16,213 nt of DNA from CAZBLP01 sp964492825 (GCA_964492825.1 CAZBLP010000045.1:1-16213); one strand, 5' to 3'; positions 1 through 7,017 are shown, counted from the stretch's first letter. Numbers and translations are program-made. The notes: generated by a model from the sequence alone, not told the origin.

Positions 1-1063
1 AATTTTGATTTTTAATATAAATCATTCCTTGTTTCTCAAAAAAATTATTTTTAATTAATTTATAAAAGTAATAATCTCTGTAAAATCCTGAAACAGGTTC
101 AACTTTATTAATAAAATCAAGATGTTCTTTTGCAATTTGCTCATATATAATTGAATGAAATATATTATAACAAAAAGTGTAAAATTTTGCAAAATCGAAT
201 TTTTCTTTAAAATTGAAAAAAATTAAAGCTGAAAAAACATTTTTACCAGATAAAAATGGGAAATATAAGTAATTCTTTATCTTGCTTTTCCTAATGTTCT
301 CATTTTTGTTGAAGAAAATAATATTATTGCTAATAGAATCAATATAGTTATAGTGCCGTATATTATGACTTAAAAGAGCACCTACTGCACTATTTTCCAT
401 ATCTAAATTTTTACCAACTATATTTTTCAGATTAATATTGTTAGTAGCAGTAATTCTGAAAGTTTTATCAAAATTATTTTTAACAAGACAAGCAAACTCA
501 AAATTTATAAGATTAGATAAATGCCCTATAAAAGAATTAATATCTATATTCTCAGCTATTAATCGATCTATTTCAAACTTCAGTTTTTTAGCAAAATCGT
601 GATAATTAAGCGTTGTTTTTATCTCTTTTGCTGCTTCCTCAATATTAAGCATATGAGAAATGATTTTTCCACAATGTAAAAGCAATTTTTGATGTTTTTC
701 AGGCAAAGCATATACTTTTTTAGTATCTATATATAAAACACCTTTAAAATTCTCCAAAGGTATTGCATAAAAAAGTTTAATATTCTCTTTTTTCTTGTAA
801 ATATCGAGAAAGGCATAGTATAAATTGTTTTCATCATCTTTATACGCTATGGGTTTTTTAAAATCTTTTATCCAAAATCTTAATTTCTTATTAATTTTTA
901 AACTAAATTTACTGTTAATATTATTTGTTAATGAATAGTAACTACTTAGTTTCAAAATATTATTGGCTTCATCATATAAGAACAGGGCTGTTGTATAAGT
1001 TTCAAAAATATTTGATATAAGAGTTATTAAATCTTGAAACTCTTTTTTTACTTTAATTCCCAC
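1..1063 (-). CDS. Tandem GAF-domain protein with probable GGDEF-like C-terminus (3' end outside window)
   Basis: An uninterrupted frame of 354 codons runs from a GTG at 1061-1063 to the left edge, so the C-terminus is missing. The GTG comes directly after an in-frame TAA and is the first possible start; it overlaps the end of pmbA by 11 bases, with GAAGGG about 10 bases upstream. Residues about 5-150 look like a GAF sensor domain (for example TALFLYDEANNILKLSSYYS). Residues about 180-320 look like a second, divergent GAF-type domain. The last visible part, with EPVSGFYRDYYFYKLI, resembles the start of a GGDEF domain (the usual LTGLYNRRYF-like segment), so this may be a diguanylate cyclase or a degenerate one. 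The GG(D/E)EF motif itself would lie outside the window. No membrane segment or signal peptide is visible, so a cytoplasmic sensor is likely. The coding frame is certain; the GAF call is fairly sure and the GGDEF call tentative. Confidence 0.75.
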   Translation of the reverse strand, partial: MGIKVKKEFQDLITLISNIFETYTTALFLYDEANNILKLSSYYSLTNNINSKFSLKINKKLRFWIKDFKKPIAYKDDENNLYYAFLDIYKKKENIKLFYAIPLENFKGVLYIDTKKVYALPEKHQKLLLHCGKIISHMLNIEEAAKEIKTTLNYHDFAKKLKFEIDRLIAENIDINSFIGHLSNLINFEFACLVKNNFDKTFRITATNNINLKNIVGKNLDMENSAVGALLSHNIRHYNYIDSISNNIIFFNKNENIRKSKIKNYLYFPFLSGKNVFSALIFFNFKEKFDFAKFYTFCYNIFHSIIYEQIAKEHLDFINKVEPVSGFYRDYYFYKLIKNNFFEKQGMIYIKNQN

Positions 1064-2375
1064 TTATTGTTAGCCCTTCAACTAAAATTGACGGTGTTAT
1101 TACGGAACCGCTTACTTTTAGATCATTGAATACTTCTTTGCAGTTTTTCAATAAAGTCTTAATATTGCCATTAATAATAATTTCTTTAACAGGTATTGTC
1201 AATTCTCCATTTTCAATTAGAATTCCTTCTGCTCCAAGTGAAAAATCGCCTGTAATTGGATCAGCCATATGCAATCCCATTAAAGAAGTTAAAAACAATC
1301 CTTTATTTAACGATTTAACACCGTTATCAATGTCCGTTTTACCGGAAGGAAGTATGAGATTTGTATATGTAATTGTCTGAAATGTCCTAAAATTAGGTAA
1401 AAAACCATTACCTGCAAAACTGTTTGCCTTTTTTTTTGCATAATAGAGGTTAAAAAGGTAATTGTTTAATACTCCGTCCTTAATAAGGATTTTTTTAGAC
1501 GTAGGAGAACCTTCATCATCAAATTTTGCAGCTCCTATATATCTTGTATCAGTTGCATCATCTATTAATGAAAAATCAGATGAAGCTACTTTATCTCCTA
1601 TTTGCAATTTTGAAAACAGTGATTTATTTTTTTCTATATTTTCAATATAAAATGACTGTGCAACAATGGTAAGTATATCTGCAACCAGTTCATTTTCAAA
1701 AATAACAGGGCACTTCAAAGAATTCCCTTTCTCTGCATTAAGCATCCTAACAGCTTTGTTTACAGCACTTTGAGCAATTTTTTTACTGTCAATATCATCA
1801 CCTTTTGAAATATAATGCTCATACCCAAGCATTTGACTATTGTTATCCTTTGCTACCACAACAACTGCGGCGCCAATATAATTAGTAGAGTATTTTTCAT
1901 CTATTCCATAAGAATTAATATAATTAACATTAACTTCTCCTTTAAAACATTGGGATTCATTGACTATATTAACCCTATTATCAATTTTATATGCGTATTC
2001 CTCAATTAATAATGCAGCTTCTTTCTGTTTTTCCATTGAAAAATCATCAAGTCTTTTATTGTAAAGCCGTGCTATTTTATTTTCGGAAAATTCATTATTA
2101 TAAAAATCATTCAAAATATCAGAAGTGTTGTAAGATGCCAAACTAACAGCTTTATCAATGATGTTTTCCAAATCAGTGTCAGTAGAGGTAAAATATGTAA
2201 AGCCTATTTTTTTATTTTTGATGATTTTTAAAGTAAAAGTTTTTTCTACTGAACTTTTAAAGTTATCAATTTCAGCTTTTTTTACAACTACTTTTGTTCT
2301 TTTATTTTCCCTAACAATTAATTCATACTTTTCTATTTTCTTTGCTTTTAATGCATCTAATACAGCTTCTACCAT
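1053..2375 (-). CDS. pmbA: PmbA/TldE family protein (TldD/PmbA protease family)
   Basis: A 440-residue protein, close to the usual length of PmbA (about 450). The C-terminal part is typical of the family: GAEGILIENGELTIPVKEI is followed by KVSGSVITPSILVEGLTISG at the very end. It lacks the HExxxH zinc motif of TldD, as expected for PmbA/TldE, which is the non-metal-binding partner in the TldD-TldE heterodimer. In E. coli that complex degrades unfolded peptides, matures microcin B17 and acts on CcdA; the substrate here is unknown. The ATG at 2373-2375 has GAGGAG 4 bases upstream. The gene lies 18 bases after the CoA-transferase gene, and the GAF-protein gene starts inside its 3' end, so the three are probably co-transcribed. 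No TldD gene is present in the window. An A9 run in the coding strand near 1430-1438 is a possible slippage site but the frame is intact. Confidence 0.9.
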   Translation of the reverse strand: MVEAVLDALKAKKIEKYELIVRENKRTKVVVKKAEIDNFKSSVEKTFTLKIIKNKKIGFTYFTSTDTDLENIIDKAVSLASYNTSDILNDFYNNEFSENKIARLYNKRLDDFSMEKQKEAALLIEEYAYKIDNRVNIVNESQCFKGEVNVNYINSYGIDEKYSTNYIGAAVVVVAKDNNSQMLGYEHYISKGDDIDSKKIAQSAVNKAVRMLNAEKGNSLKCPVIFENELVADILTIVAQSFYIENIEKNKSLFSKLQIGDKVASSDFSLIDDATDTRYIGAAKFDDEGSPTSKKILIKDGVLNNYLFNLYYAKKKANSFAGNGFLPNFRTFQTITYTNLILPSGKTDIDNGVKSLNKGLFLTSLMGLHMADPITGDFSLGAEGILIENGELTIPVKEIIINGNIKTLLKNCKEVFNDLKVSGSVITPSILVEGLTISGN

Positions 2376-2393
2376 TATTCTCCTCTATAATAT

Positions 2394-3197
2394 TTAACTG
2401 TTAATTAAAATGTCAATGTATTCTTTAAAAGTGTCTTTATTTTTTATTGCTTTCGCATATTTTGCAATCTCAGAAGGTTCACTTGGATAGTACCCGTAGC
2501 AAGATGTAGGATAGGCTCCTTTGGGAAGTTCAACTACTTTATCAACGTAAAAATATGGTATTGTTGTAAGATCAGGATTGTTTCTAATTTCATCATGAGA
2601 TATTATCTTTTCTACAGTGACAATAGCTTTATTAGCTGATTTCACCATAAGTTCATCTTCAAATTTTGAACCTCTAATCCTGACATTTCCATATTCATCT
2701 GATTCCTGAGCATGAATAATTGCCACATCAGGATTAATTCCTGGAACAGCCACCAGCTTCTCGCCTGTAATAGGACAGTTTATCTCTTTAAAATCTTCTC
2801 TTACTTCTAAAAGATCAGAACCATACAATCCTTTAATAGGTATAAAAGGAATTCCCATTGCTCCTGCTCTGAAACCTGAAATAACAGAGCCGCATGTGTG
2901 CTCCAAAAACTCTATTTCCCCAGATTCCACCTTTTTTCTAAAATTTAATGCAAGTCCGAACTCTTCAAGACCAATATAAGCTGCTGAAACCTTCGTTGCC
3001 ACTTCTGCACCAATTAAAATATCAAAATCAATCCCCTTTTCTCTTCCTATTATAAAAAGATTCTTTTTATTTTGCCTGATTATTTCTATTACAGCTTTAA
3101 AAGGCACTTTATTCCTGCCAACACCTCCGAGAGCCACACAGTCACCGTTTTTAATAATACCTATAGCATCTGATAAAGTGGTAAGTTTTTTCTGCAT
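2394..3197 (-). CDS. CoA-transferase alpha subunit (GctA-like, family I)
   Basis: A 267-residue protein that aligns along its length with what I recall of glutaconate CoA-transferase subunit A. Shared features are DAIGIIKNGDCVALGGVGRN at the N-terminus, FDILIGAEVA near residue 60, GAMGIPFIPIKGLYGSDL around 112-130, and VAVPGINPDVAIIHAQESDE around 150. Family I CoA-transferases move CoA between carboxylic acids and need a beta subunit that carries the catalytic glutamate. No beta-subunit gene is adjacent: the next gene is pmbA, 18 bases on, and upstream is a 338-base gap. The enzyme's acid substrate cannot be told from the sequence; glutaconate, a 3-oxoacid or a steroid-ring hydrolase role as in IpdA are all possible. 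The ATG at 3195-3197 has a strong GGAGGTG about 4 bases upstream. A lone -10-like TATAAT lies at 3236-3241, without a clear -35. Confidence 0.85.
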   Translation of the reverse strand: MQKKLTTLSDAIGIIKNGDCVALGGVGRNKVPFKAVIEIIRQNKKNLFIIGREKGIDFDILIGAEVATKVSAAYIGLEEFGLALNFRKKVESGEIEFLEHTCGSVISGFRAGAMGIPFIPIKGLYGSDLLEVREDFKEINCPITGEKLVAVPGINPDVAIIHAQESDEYGNVRIRGSKFEDELMVKSANKAIVTVEKIISHDEIRNNPDLTTIPYFYVDKVVELPKGAYPTSCYGYYPSEPSEIAKYAKAIKNKDTFKEYIDILINS

Positions 3198-3535
3198 AAT
3201 ACACCTCCAATATTTTAGTTCAATCTTAATTTAGAATTATATGACTAAATTGATAAAATATGTTTATAAAATAAAAATATTATGAAAAGCACAATCTTTT
3301 GCCTAATTTTGATGCTCGAAATCAATAGTCGATAGTCTATAAATAACTACAAAATCACAATAACTAAATCCAAATTTTTAATTTTTCATTTCTTCATACT
3401 CTGCACTTTTTTGAATAAGCTATTATATAAGATAAATCAAGAAAAAAATTTTTAGATAAAAAATTATTTGGGGGAAATTACAGATTGAAAATAGCAGAGC
3501 AGAATCAGATTCTACCCTGCTTTAATATAAAAAAA
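3198..3535. other. 338-base gene-free spacer between two minus-strand operons
   Basis: I see no convincing coding frame on either strand here. The right end holds the terminator hairpin of the nfnAB unit (3493-3521). On the minus strand a TATAAT at 3236-3241 could be the -10 element for the CoA-transferase operon, about 40 bases before the start codon, but nothing at 16-19 bases upstream resembles TTGACA. A second TATAAT on the minus strand (near 3422-3427) also lacks a -35 partner. A short tandem repeat (ATAGTCG then ATAGTCT) lies near 3325-3338 and may be chance. The rest is AT-rich and unremarkable. Confidence 0.6.
3493..3521 (-). terminator. Intrinsic terminator of the nfnAB operon
   Basis: A continuous 13-bp stem (3493-3505 with 3509-3521) closes a 3-base loop at 3506-3508. 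Two of the 13 pairs are G-T in the minus-strand RNA, the rest are Watson-Crick. It begins 14 bases after the TAA of the NfnB-like gene. On the minus strand the stem is followed by ATTTTC, a short and imperfect U tract, so termination may be partial. On the plus strand the following bases are AT-rich but no plus gene leads into it, so it is assigned to the minus strand. Confidence 0.7.
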
Positions 3536-4945
3536 TTATTTATTTAAAACATATTCGTGAATAGCATCAGCTGCTTTTTTACCTGCACCCATTGCAAGAA
3601 TAACAGTTGCTGCTCCAGTAACAGCATCACCACCAGCATATACTCCATCTTTTGAAGTTTTACCTGTTTCTTCATCAGCTATAATTGTGCCTTTTTTGGA
3701 AATATCAAGCCCTTCTGTGGTTGAAGGAATTAAAGGATTTGGAGATGTACCAATTGCAATAATTGCTGTATCAATATCAAGGAAAAAGTTTGAGCCTTCT
3801 ATTGGCACAGGTCTTCTTCTACCTGATGAATCAGGTTCTCCAAGCTCCATTCTGACTAATTCCACCTGTTTAACCCATCCGTTTTCATCACTTATAAATC
3901 TAAGAGGGTTGCAAAGAAGTTTGAGCTGAACCCCTTCTTCTTCAGCATGGTGGATTTCTTCTGCTCTTGCTGGCATTTCATTTCTTGACCTTCTGTAAAC
4001 AATATATACATTCTCTGCACCAAATCTTAAAGCTGTTCTTGCTGAGTCCATAGCAACATTTCCTGCACCAAAAACAGCTACATTTCTGCCTTTAACAATA
4101 GGCGTATCAAATTCTGGAAATTCATAAGCTTTCATAAGATTTGATCTTGTTAAAAATTCATTGGCAGAATAAACACCATTTAAATTTTCACCAGGAATTC
4201 TTAAAAATACAGGCAATCCAGCACCAGTTCCCAAAAATATTGCATCAAATTCTTGCAGCAATTCATCAACAGTATCCAATTTACCAACAACTGAATTCAC
4301 TTCAAGCTTAACTCCTAATTTTTGTAAATATTCCACTTCTTTCTTAACAATTGCTTTGGGAAGCCTAAACTCAGGTATACCGTATATTAAAACCCCTCCA
4401 GCTTCATGAAGAGCTTCAAAAATAGTAACATCGTGGCCTCTTAATATTAAATCACCAGCACATGTTAAACCTGCAGGACCAGAGCCAACAACAGCTATTT
4501 TTTTCCCGGTTTTTGCAGGTAATTCTGGCAATCTGACTTCACCACTTTCTCTTTCAAAATCTGAAACAAATCTCTCCAATCGTCCAATAGCAACAGGCTC
4601 TCCTTTTTTACCTAAAACACATTGAGCCTCACACTGGTTTTCTTGAGGACAAACTCTACCGCATACAGCAGGTAATGCATTAGTTTCTTTAATTTTCCAC
4701 GATGCTTCTAAAAATTTACCTTCACAAACCAATTTTATAAATTCAGGTATTTGAACATTAACAGGACATCCCTTAACACAAGCAGGTTTTTTACAATGCA
4801 AACATCTACTTGCTTCTGCTTGAGCCATTTCCGGCGTATATCCAATAGGAACCTCTTTAAAATTTCTTGCCCTAACTTTTGGCTCTTGCTCAGGCATAGG
4901 AGTTCTGGGAATTTTATTTCCTAATTTCATCTTTATTTCAGCCAT
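3536..4945 (-). CDS. nfnB: NfnB-like FAD/[4Fe-4S] oxidoreductase subunit (often annotated GltA, NADPH-dependent glutamate synthase small subunit)
   Basis: A 469-residue flavoprotein of the glutamate-synthase small-subunit family. The N-terminal ferredoxin-like domain has two cysteine sets: C48, C51, C56, C60 and C95, C99, C105, C109. E102 lies in the second set, where NfnB is known to use a glutamate as an unusual cluster ligand; I infer that it plays this role here. GSGPAG at 154-159 binds FAD, GAGNVAMD at 293-300 followed by YRRSRNEMPAR binds NADPH, and GVYAGGDAVTGAATVILAMG closes the FAD site. No large glutamate synthase subunit is nearby. It lies instead 26 bases after an NfnA-like subunit, so the pair most likely forms the cytoplasmic NADH-dependent reduced ferredoxin:NADP+ oxidoreductase, which couples ferredoxin, NADH and NADPH pools by electron bifurcation; a sulfide dehydrogenase (SudA) role is the alternative. 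The ATG has AAAGGAGG 9 bases upstream. Confidence 0.9.
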   Translation of the reverse strand: MAEIKMKLGNKIPRTPMPEQEPKVRARNFKEVPIGYTPEMAQAEASRCLHCKKPACVKGCPVNVQIPEFIKLVCEGKFLEASWKIKETNALPAVCGRVCPQENQCEAQCVLGKKGEPVAIGRLERFVSDFERESGEVRLPELPAKTGKKIAVVGSGPAGLTCAGDLILRGHDVTIFEALHEAGGVLIYGIPEFRLPKAIVKKEVEYLQKLGVKLEVNSVVGKLDTVDELLQEFDAIFLGTGAGLPVFLRIPGENLNGVYSANEFLTRSNLMKAYEFPEFDTPIVKGRNVAVFGAGNVAMDSARTALRFGAENVYIVYRRSRNEMPARAEEIHHAEEEGVQLKLLCNPLRFISDENGWVKQVELVRMELGEPDSSGRRRPVPIEGSNFFLDIDTAIIAIGTSPNPLIPSTTEGLDISKKGTIIADEETGKTSKDGVYAGGDAVTGAATVILAMGAGKKAADAIHEYVLNK

Positions 4946-4971
4946 TTAATAAATCCTCCTTTAAAACATAA

Positions 4972-5829
4972 TTAGGAATTACACGTGCAATTCTCACCGC
5001 ATGATTGTAAAAAATTATTGTATGAAAGCTGCTCTTGTTGTTTATAAATAGTCATTCTTTGCATTAATTCATCAAAATTAACCTGATGTCCATCAAATTC
5101 TGGACCATCAACGCATACAAATCTTGTTTCTCCACCAACTGTAACCCTACATGCACCACACATGCCAGTGGCATCAACCATAACAGGATTTAAACTGACA
5201 AGAGTCGTAACTCCAAATGGTTCAGTTGCTTTGCAGAGAAATTTCATCATAATAGTAGGCCCAATTGCTATAACCAAATCAATATCTTTATCTGTTTCTA
5301 ACAATTCTTTTAAAGGTTCTGTAACAAATCCCTTCCTACCATAACTTCCATCATCAGTACATACTATTAATTCATTACTTAAATTTCTCATTTTATCTTC
5401 CCAGAAAAGAAGCTCTTTTGTCCTTGCTCCAATTATTGAAATTAAATGTATTCCTGCTTCTTTAATTCCCATTGCAATATGGTGCACAGGAGCTACTCCA
5501 ACACCACCGCCAACACAAACTATTTTCTTTGCATTGCCAAAATGTGTTGGCTTACCGAGAGGACCAACAAAATCTTTTAAAAAATCACCTTCATTCATTC
5601 TTGCTAATTGAGCTGTTGTTTTTCCTACCTCTTGAAACACAATAGTAACTGTACCTTTATCAGGGTCTCTGTCAGCAACAGTAAGAGGAATTCTTTCACC
5701 TCTGTCATCAATTCTAATGACCACAAATTGACCAGACTTTGCTTTACGAGCTACTTTAGGAGCATCAATAATGAATTTTGTAACTCGAGGATTGGTAGAA
5801 AATACTTCTTTTTCAAGTATTTTAAACAA
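4972..5829 (-). CDS. nfnA: NfnA-like ferredoxin/NAD(H)-binding flavoprotein subunit (SudB/PyrK-type)
   Basis: From the preferred TTG start at 5827-5829 the product is 285 residues, the usual NfnA length. ERIPLTVAD (46-54) is the FAD-binding RxPLT-type motif, VGGGVGVAPV (106-115) the nucleotide loop, and D219, C224, C227 and C239 match the unusual Asp(Cys)3 ligands reported for the [2Fe-2S] cluster of Pyrococcus sulfide dehydrogenase. The tail ends with three more cysteines (277, 281, 283), of unknown use. The start is chosen because GAAAGGAGAGG lies directly upstream, because family members begin with a short basic strand like LFKILEKEV, and because a promoter lies just before it. The frame stays open back to another TTG at 5887-5889, but that codon is part of the -35 box, so it cannot be in the transcript. 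It pairs with the next gene as the two-subunit bifurcating oxidoreductase; sulfide dehydrogenase is the other possible name. Confidence 0.88.
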   Translation of the reverse strand: MFKILEKEVFSTNPRVTKFIIDAPKVARKAKSGQFVVIRIDDRGERIPLTVADRDPDKGTVTIVFQEVGKTTAQLARMNEGDFLKDFVGPLGKPTHFGNAKKIVCVGGGVGVAPVHHIAMGIKEAGIHLISIIGARTKELLFWEDKMRNLSNELIVCTDDGSYGRKGFVTEPLKELLETDKDIDLVIAIGPTIMMKFLCKATEPFGVTTLVSLNPVMVDATGMCGACRVTVGGETRFVCVDGPEFDGHQVNFDELMQRMTIYKQQEQLSYNNFLQSCGENCTCNS

Positions 5830-5861
5830 TTTTCCTCTCCTTTCTTTTGAATTTGCATAGC

Positions 5862-5889
5862 AGTATACAAAATTTTTTATTTTTGTCAA
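5862..5889 (-). promoter_or_regulatory. Housekeeping-type promoter of nfnAB
   Basis: On the minus strand TTGACA (5884-5889) is separated by 16 bases from TATACT (5862-5867): a perfect -35 and a 5/6 match to the -10. Transcription should begin near 5855, giving a leader of about 26 bases that is mostly Shine-Dalgarno (GAAAGGAGAGG, about 5834-5844) before the TTG start at 5829. No other promoter of this quality was noticed in the window. Confidence 0.75.
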
Positions 5890-6043
5890 GGAATAATATA
5901 TAAATAATTAACTTTTTAACTAAAACAATTTAATACTTTAATTTCGATAAGTTTTGATTTTTCTATTTAACAGAAATTAATTGGTATTTAGAACTAATAA
6001 ACAATAAATGTTTATGCTTAGATTTTACGGTTAATACCTAATA

Positions 6044-6514
6044 TTAAAAAATTAGTTTCCAGTGAATTTCTTTTATTGTTTTATGAAGCATATGGTCATC
6101 ATCTACAATATGGAAATCTAAATTTTCAAATATTTTTTCAGCAATTTTTTGGGTATCTTTAAACGGAACAACATTGTCTTTTTTGCCATGGAAAATATAT
6201 ACAGGAATAACAACTTTTTTTATACAATCTTCGTTAAATTTATAAAAACTCAGAGCAGGAGCCAATAAAACCATTTTATTAACTTTAGCAGAATTGTTAA
6301 TAGCATAAATTGTAGCCATTAAGCCGCCAAAACTTGAACCTATTACATTGATTTTATCATATCTTTCTAATATCTTATTTAATAACTCCATTCTGTTATC
6401 TAAATCTCCCATAAAATCAGGTGTTAAGATATCCGGAAAAATATTTTTAAAAAACCTTCCTTTATAACCGCTGCCACTACTTTCCAGTCCGTGTATGAAA
6501 ATTATTTTTTCCAT
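6044..6514 (-). CDS. Small alpha/beta-fold hydrolase, YqiA/UPF0227-like
   Basis: A 156-residue protein with the compact alpha/beta hydrolase layout. IIFIHGLESSGSGYKG is the first strand and oxyanion-hole region, GSSFGG (59-64) the nucleophile elbow with S61, and FHGKKDNVVP supplies D113. DDDHMLH supplies H141, with H144 as an alternative. The short, cap-less form and the opening HGLESS resemble the YqiA/YcfP esterase group. The likely activity is hydrolysis of a small ester or thioester in the cytoplasm; the substrate is unknown. The ATG at 6512-6514 is the first start after an in-frame TAA, but no Shine-Dalgarno is visible before it, which is unusual for this window. It is divergent from the unknown gene at 6607, and a minus-strand promoter lies at 6566-6593. 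A short AT-only inverted repeat downstream (5997-6015) is too weak to call as its terminator. Confidence 0.8.
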   Translation of the reverse strand: MEKIIFIHGLESSGSGYKGRFFKNIFPDILTPDFMGDLDNRMELLNKILERYDKINVIGSSFGGLMATIYAINNSAKVNKMVLLAPALSFYKFNEDCIKKVVIPVYIFHGKKDNVVPFKDTQKIAEKIFENLDFHIVDDDHMLHKTIKEIHWKLIF

Positions 6515-6543
6515 AATTTTTAATTAGCATAACAATTTTTTTA

Positions 6544-6573
6544 TTGCAAAAAATTTTTATTTTTAGTTATAAT
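6544..6573 (+). promoter_or_regulatory. Candidate promoter of the unknown 113-residue protein gene
   Basis: TTGCAA (6544-6549), 18 bases, then a perfect TATAAT (6568-6573). The RNA should begin near 6580, about 27 bases before the ATG at 6607. The open frame extends back to the TTG of this -35 box, which again argues for the shorter gene. Confidence 0.55.
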
Positions 6574-6593
6574 GAATTTATAAAAACTTTCAA
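6566..6593 (-). promoter_or_regulatory. Candidate promoter of the alpha/beta hydrolase gene
   Basis: On the minus strand TTGAAA (6588-6593), 16 bases, then TATAAC (6566-6571), each a 5/6 match to consensus. The predicted RNA start near 6559 gives a leader of about 45 bases. Its -10 shares four bases with the -10 of the plus-strand promoter at 6544-6573, so the two probably cannot be occupied together. Confidence 0.5.
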
Positions 6594-6606
6594 ACTTGGA
6601 GAAAAA

Positions 6607-6948
6607 ATGAAAGCAAAAATCTGGTTTACATGTGCAGCAATGTTTGATCCCGTATGCCCTAAATTACTTACAGCTTGTGCTATAACATGGGAGGCAAAGT
6701 ATAGAGAAATAGACCTTGTTATAGAGCGTCCTTTAAAAGGCAATGAACTTGTAAAAAAAATGAAAGGTTGGATTACTGTTGATCCTGAGAAAGTTATAAA
6801 CATTGTTGAGAATTACGGCAAATTTAAAATTAACGAACACGGGGAACTCTATGTTGAGCTTACAGATGAAGATTGTTTCGAAAATTTAAAAGCAGAATTA
6901 AATAAACATTTTAAAGATCAAATTTTATTTGAAAAATTTGATATATAA
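6607..6948 (+). CDS. Unrecognised 113-residue protein
   Basis: I do not recognise this protein and assign no function. The start is the ATG at 6607-6609, preceded by TTGGAG at 6596-6601 and by a promoter at 6544-6573. A longer reading from the TTG at 6544 would begin inside the -35 box. The product has no signal peptide and no clear membrane segment. The N-terminal quarter is hydrophobic and cysteine-rich: C9, C17 and C24 in the span FTCAAMFDPVCPKLLTAC, with a fourth cysteine at 90. The remainder looks like a mixed alpha/beta fold: IDLVIERPL and ELYVELT as strands, and helices around 47-52, 61-70 and 89-102. The three close cysteines could bind a metal or form a redox site, but this is only a suggestion. 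It diverges from the hydrolase gene. The Kelch gene follows 69 bases later on the same strand, and could be read from the same transcript. Confidence 0.7.
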   Translation: MKAKIWFTCAAMFDPVCPKLLTACAITWEAKYREIDLVIERPLKGNELVKKMKGWITVDPEKVINIVENYGKFKINEHGELYVELTDEDCFENLKAELNKHFKDQILFEKFDI

Positions 6949-6980
6949 TTTGAATTACATACTTTTATTAAAATTCAAAT
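6948..6980. repeat. 9-bp inverted repeat after the unknown gene
   Basis: ATTTGAATT at 6948-6956 and its exact complement AATTCAAAT at 6972-6980 enclose 15 bases. The left arm begins on the last base of the stop codon. The stem is almost all A-T and has no following T tract, so it is a poor terminator; it could instead be an operator for the Kelch gene that starts at 7018. It may also be chance in such AT-rich sequence. Confidence 0.35.
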
Positions 6981-7017
6981 CAGTATCTGCATAAATTTAC
7001 TTAAAAAGGAGATTATT

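Noticed and set aside
1430..1438. A9 run in the pmbA coding strand as a phase-variation switch
   Set aside because: The frame is intact, and runs of this length are expected in AT-rich lysine codons; no second frame would give a useful product.
3325..3338. Short tandem repeat (two copies of an ATAGTC-based 7-mer)
   Set aside because: Two copies only, with no further copies nearby; not a CRISPR or regulator array.
3536..4945. True glutamate synthase small subunit (GltD/GltA)
   Set aside because: No large glutamate synthase subunit is next to it, and it is paired with an NfnA-type flavoprotein in a closed two-gene unit.
5997..6015. Inverted repeat ATAAACA / TGTTTAT as terminator of the hydrolase gene
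   Set aside because: Only 7 bp, almost all A-T, about 30 bases after the stop and without a T tract; too weak to call.
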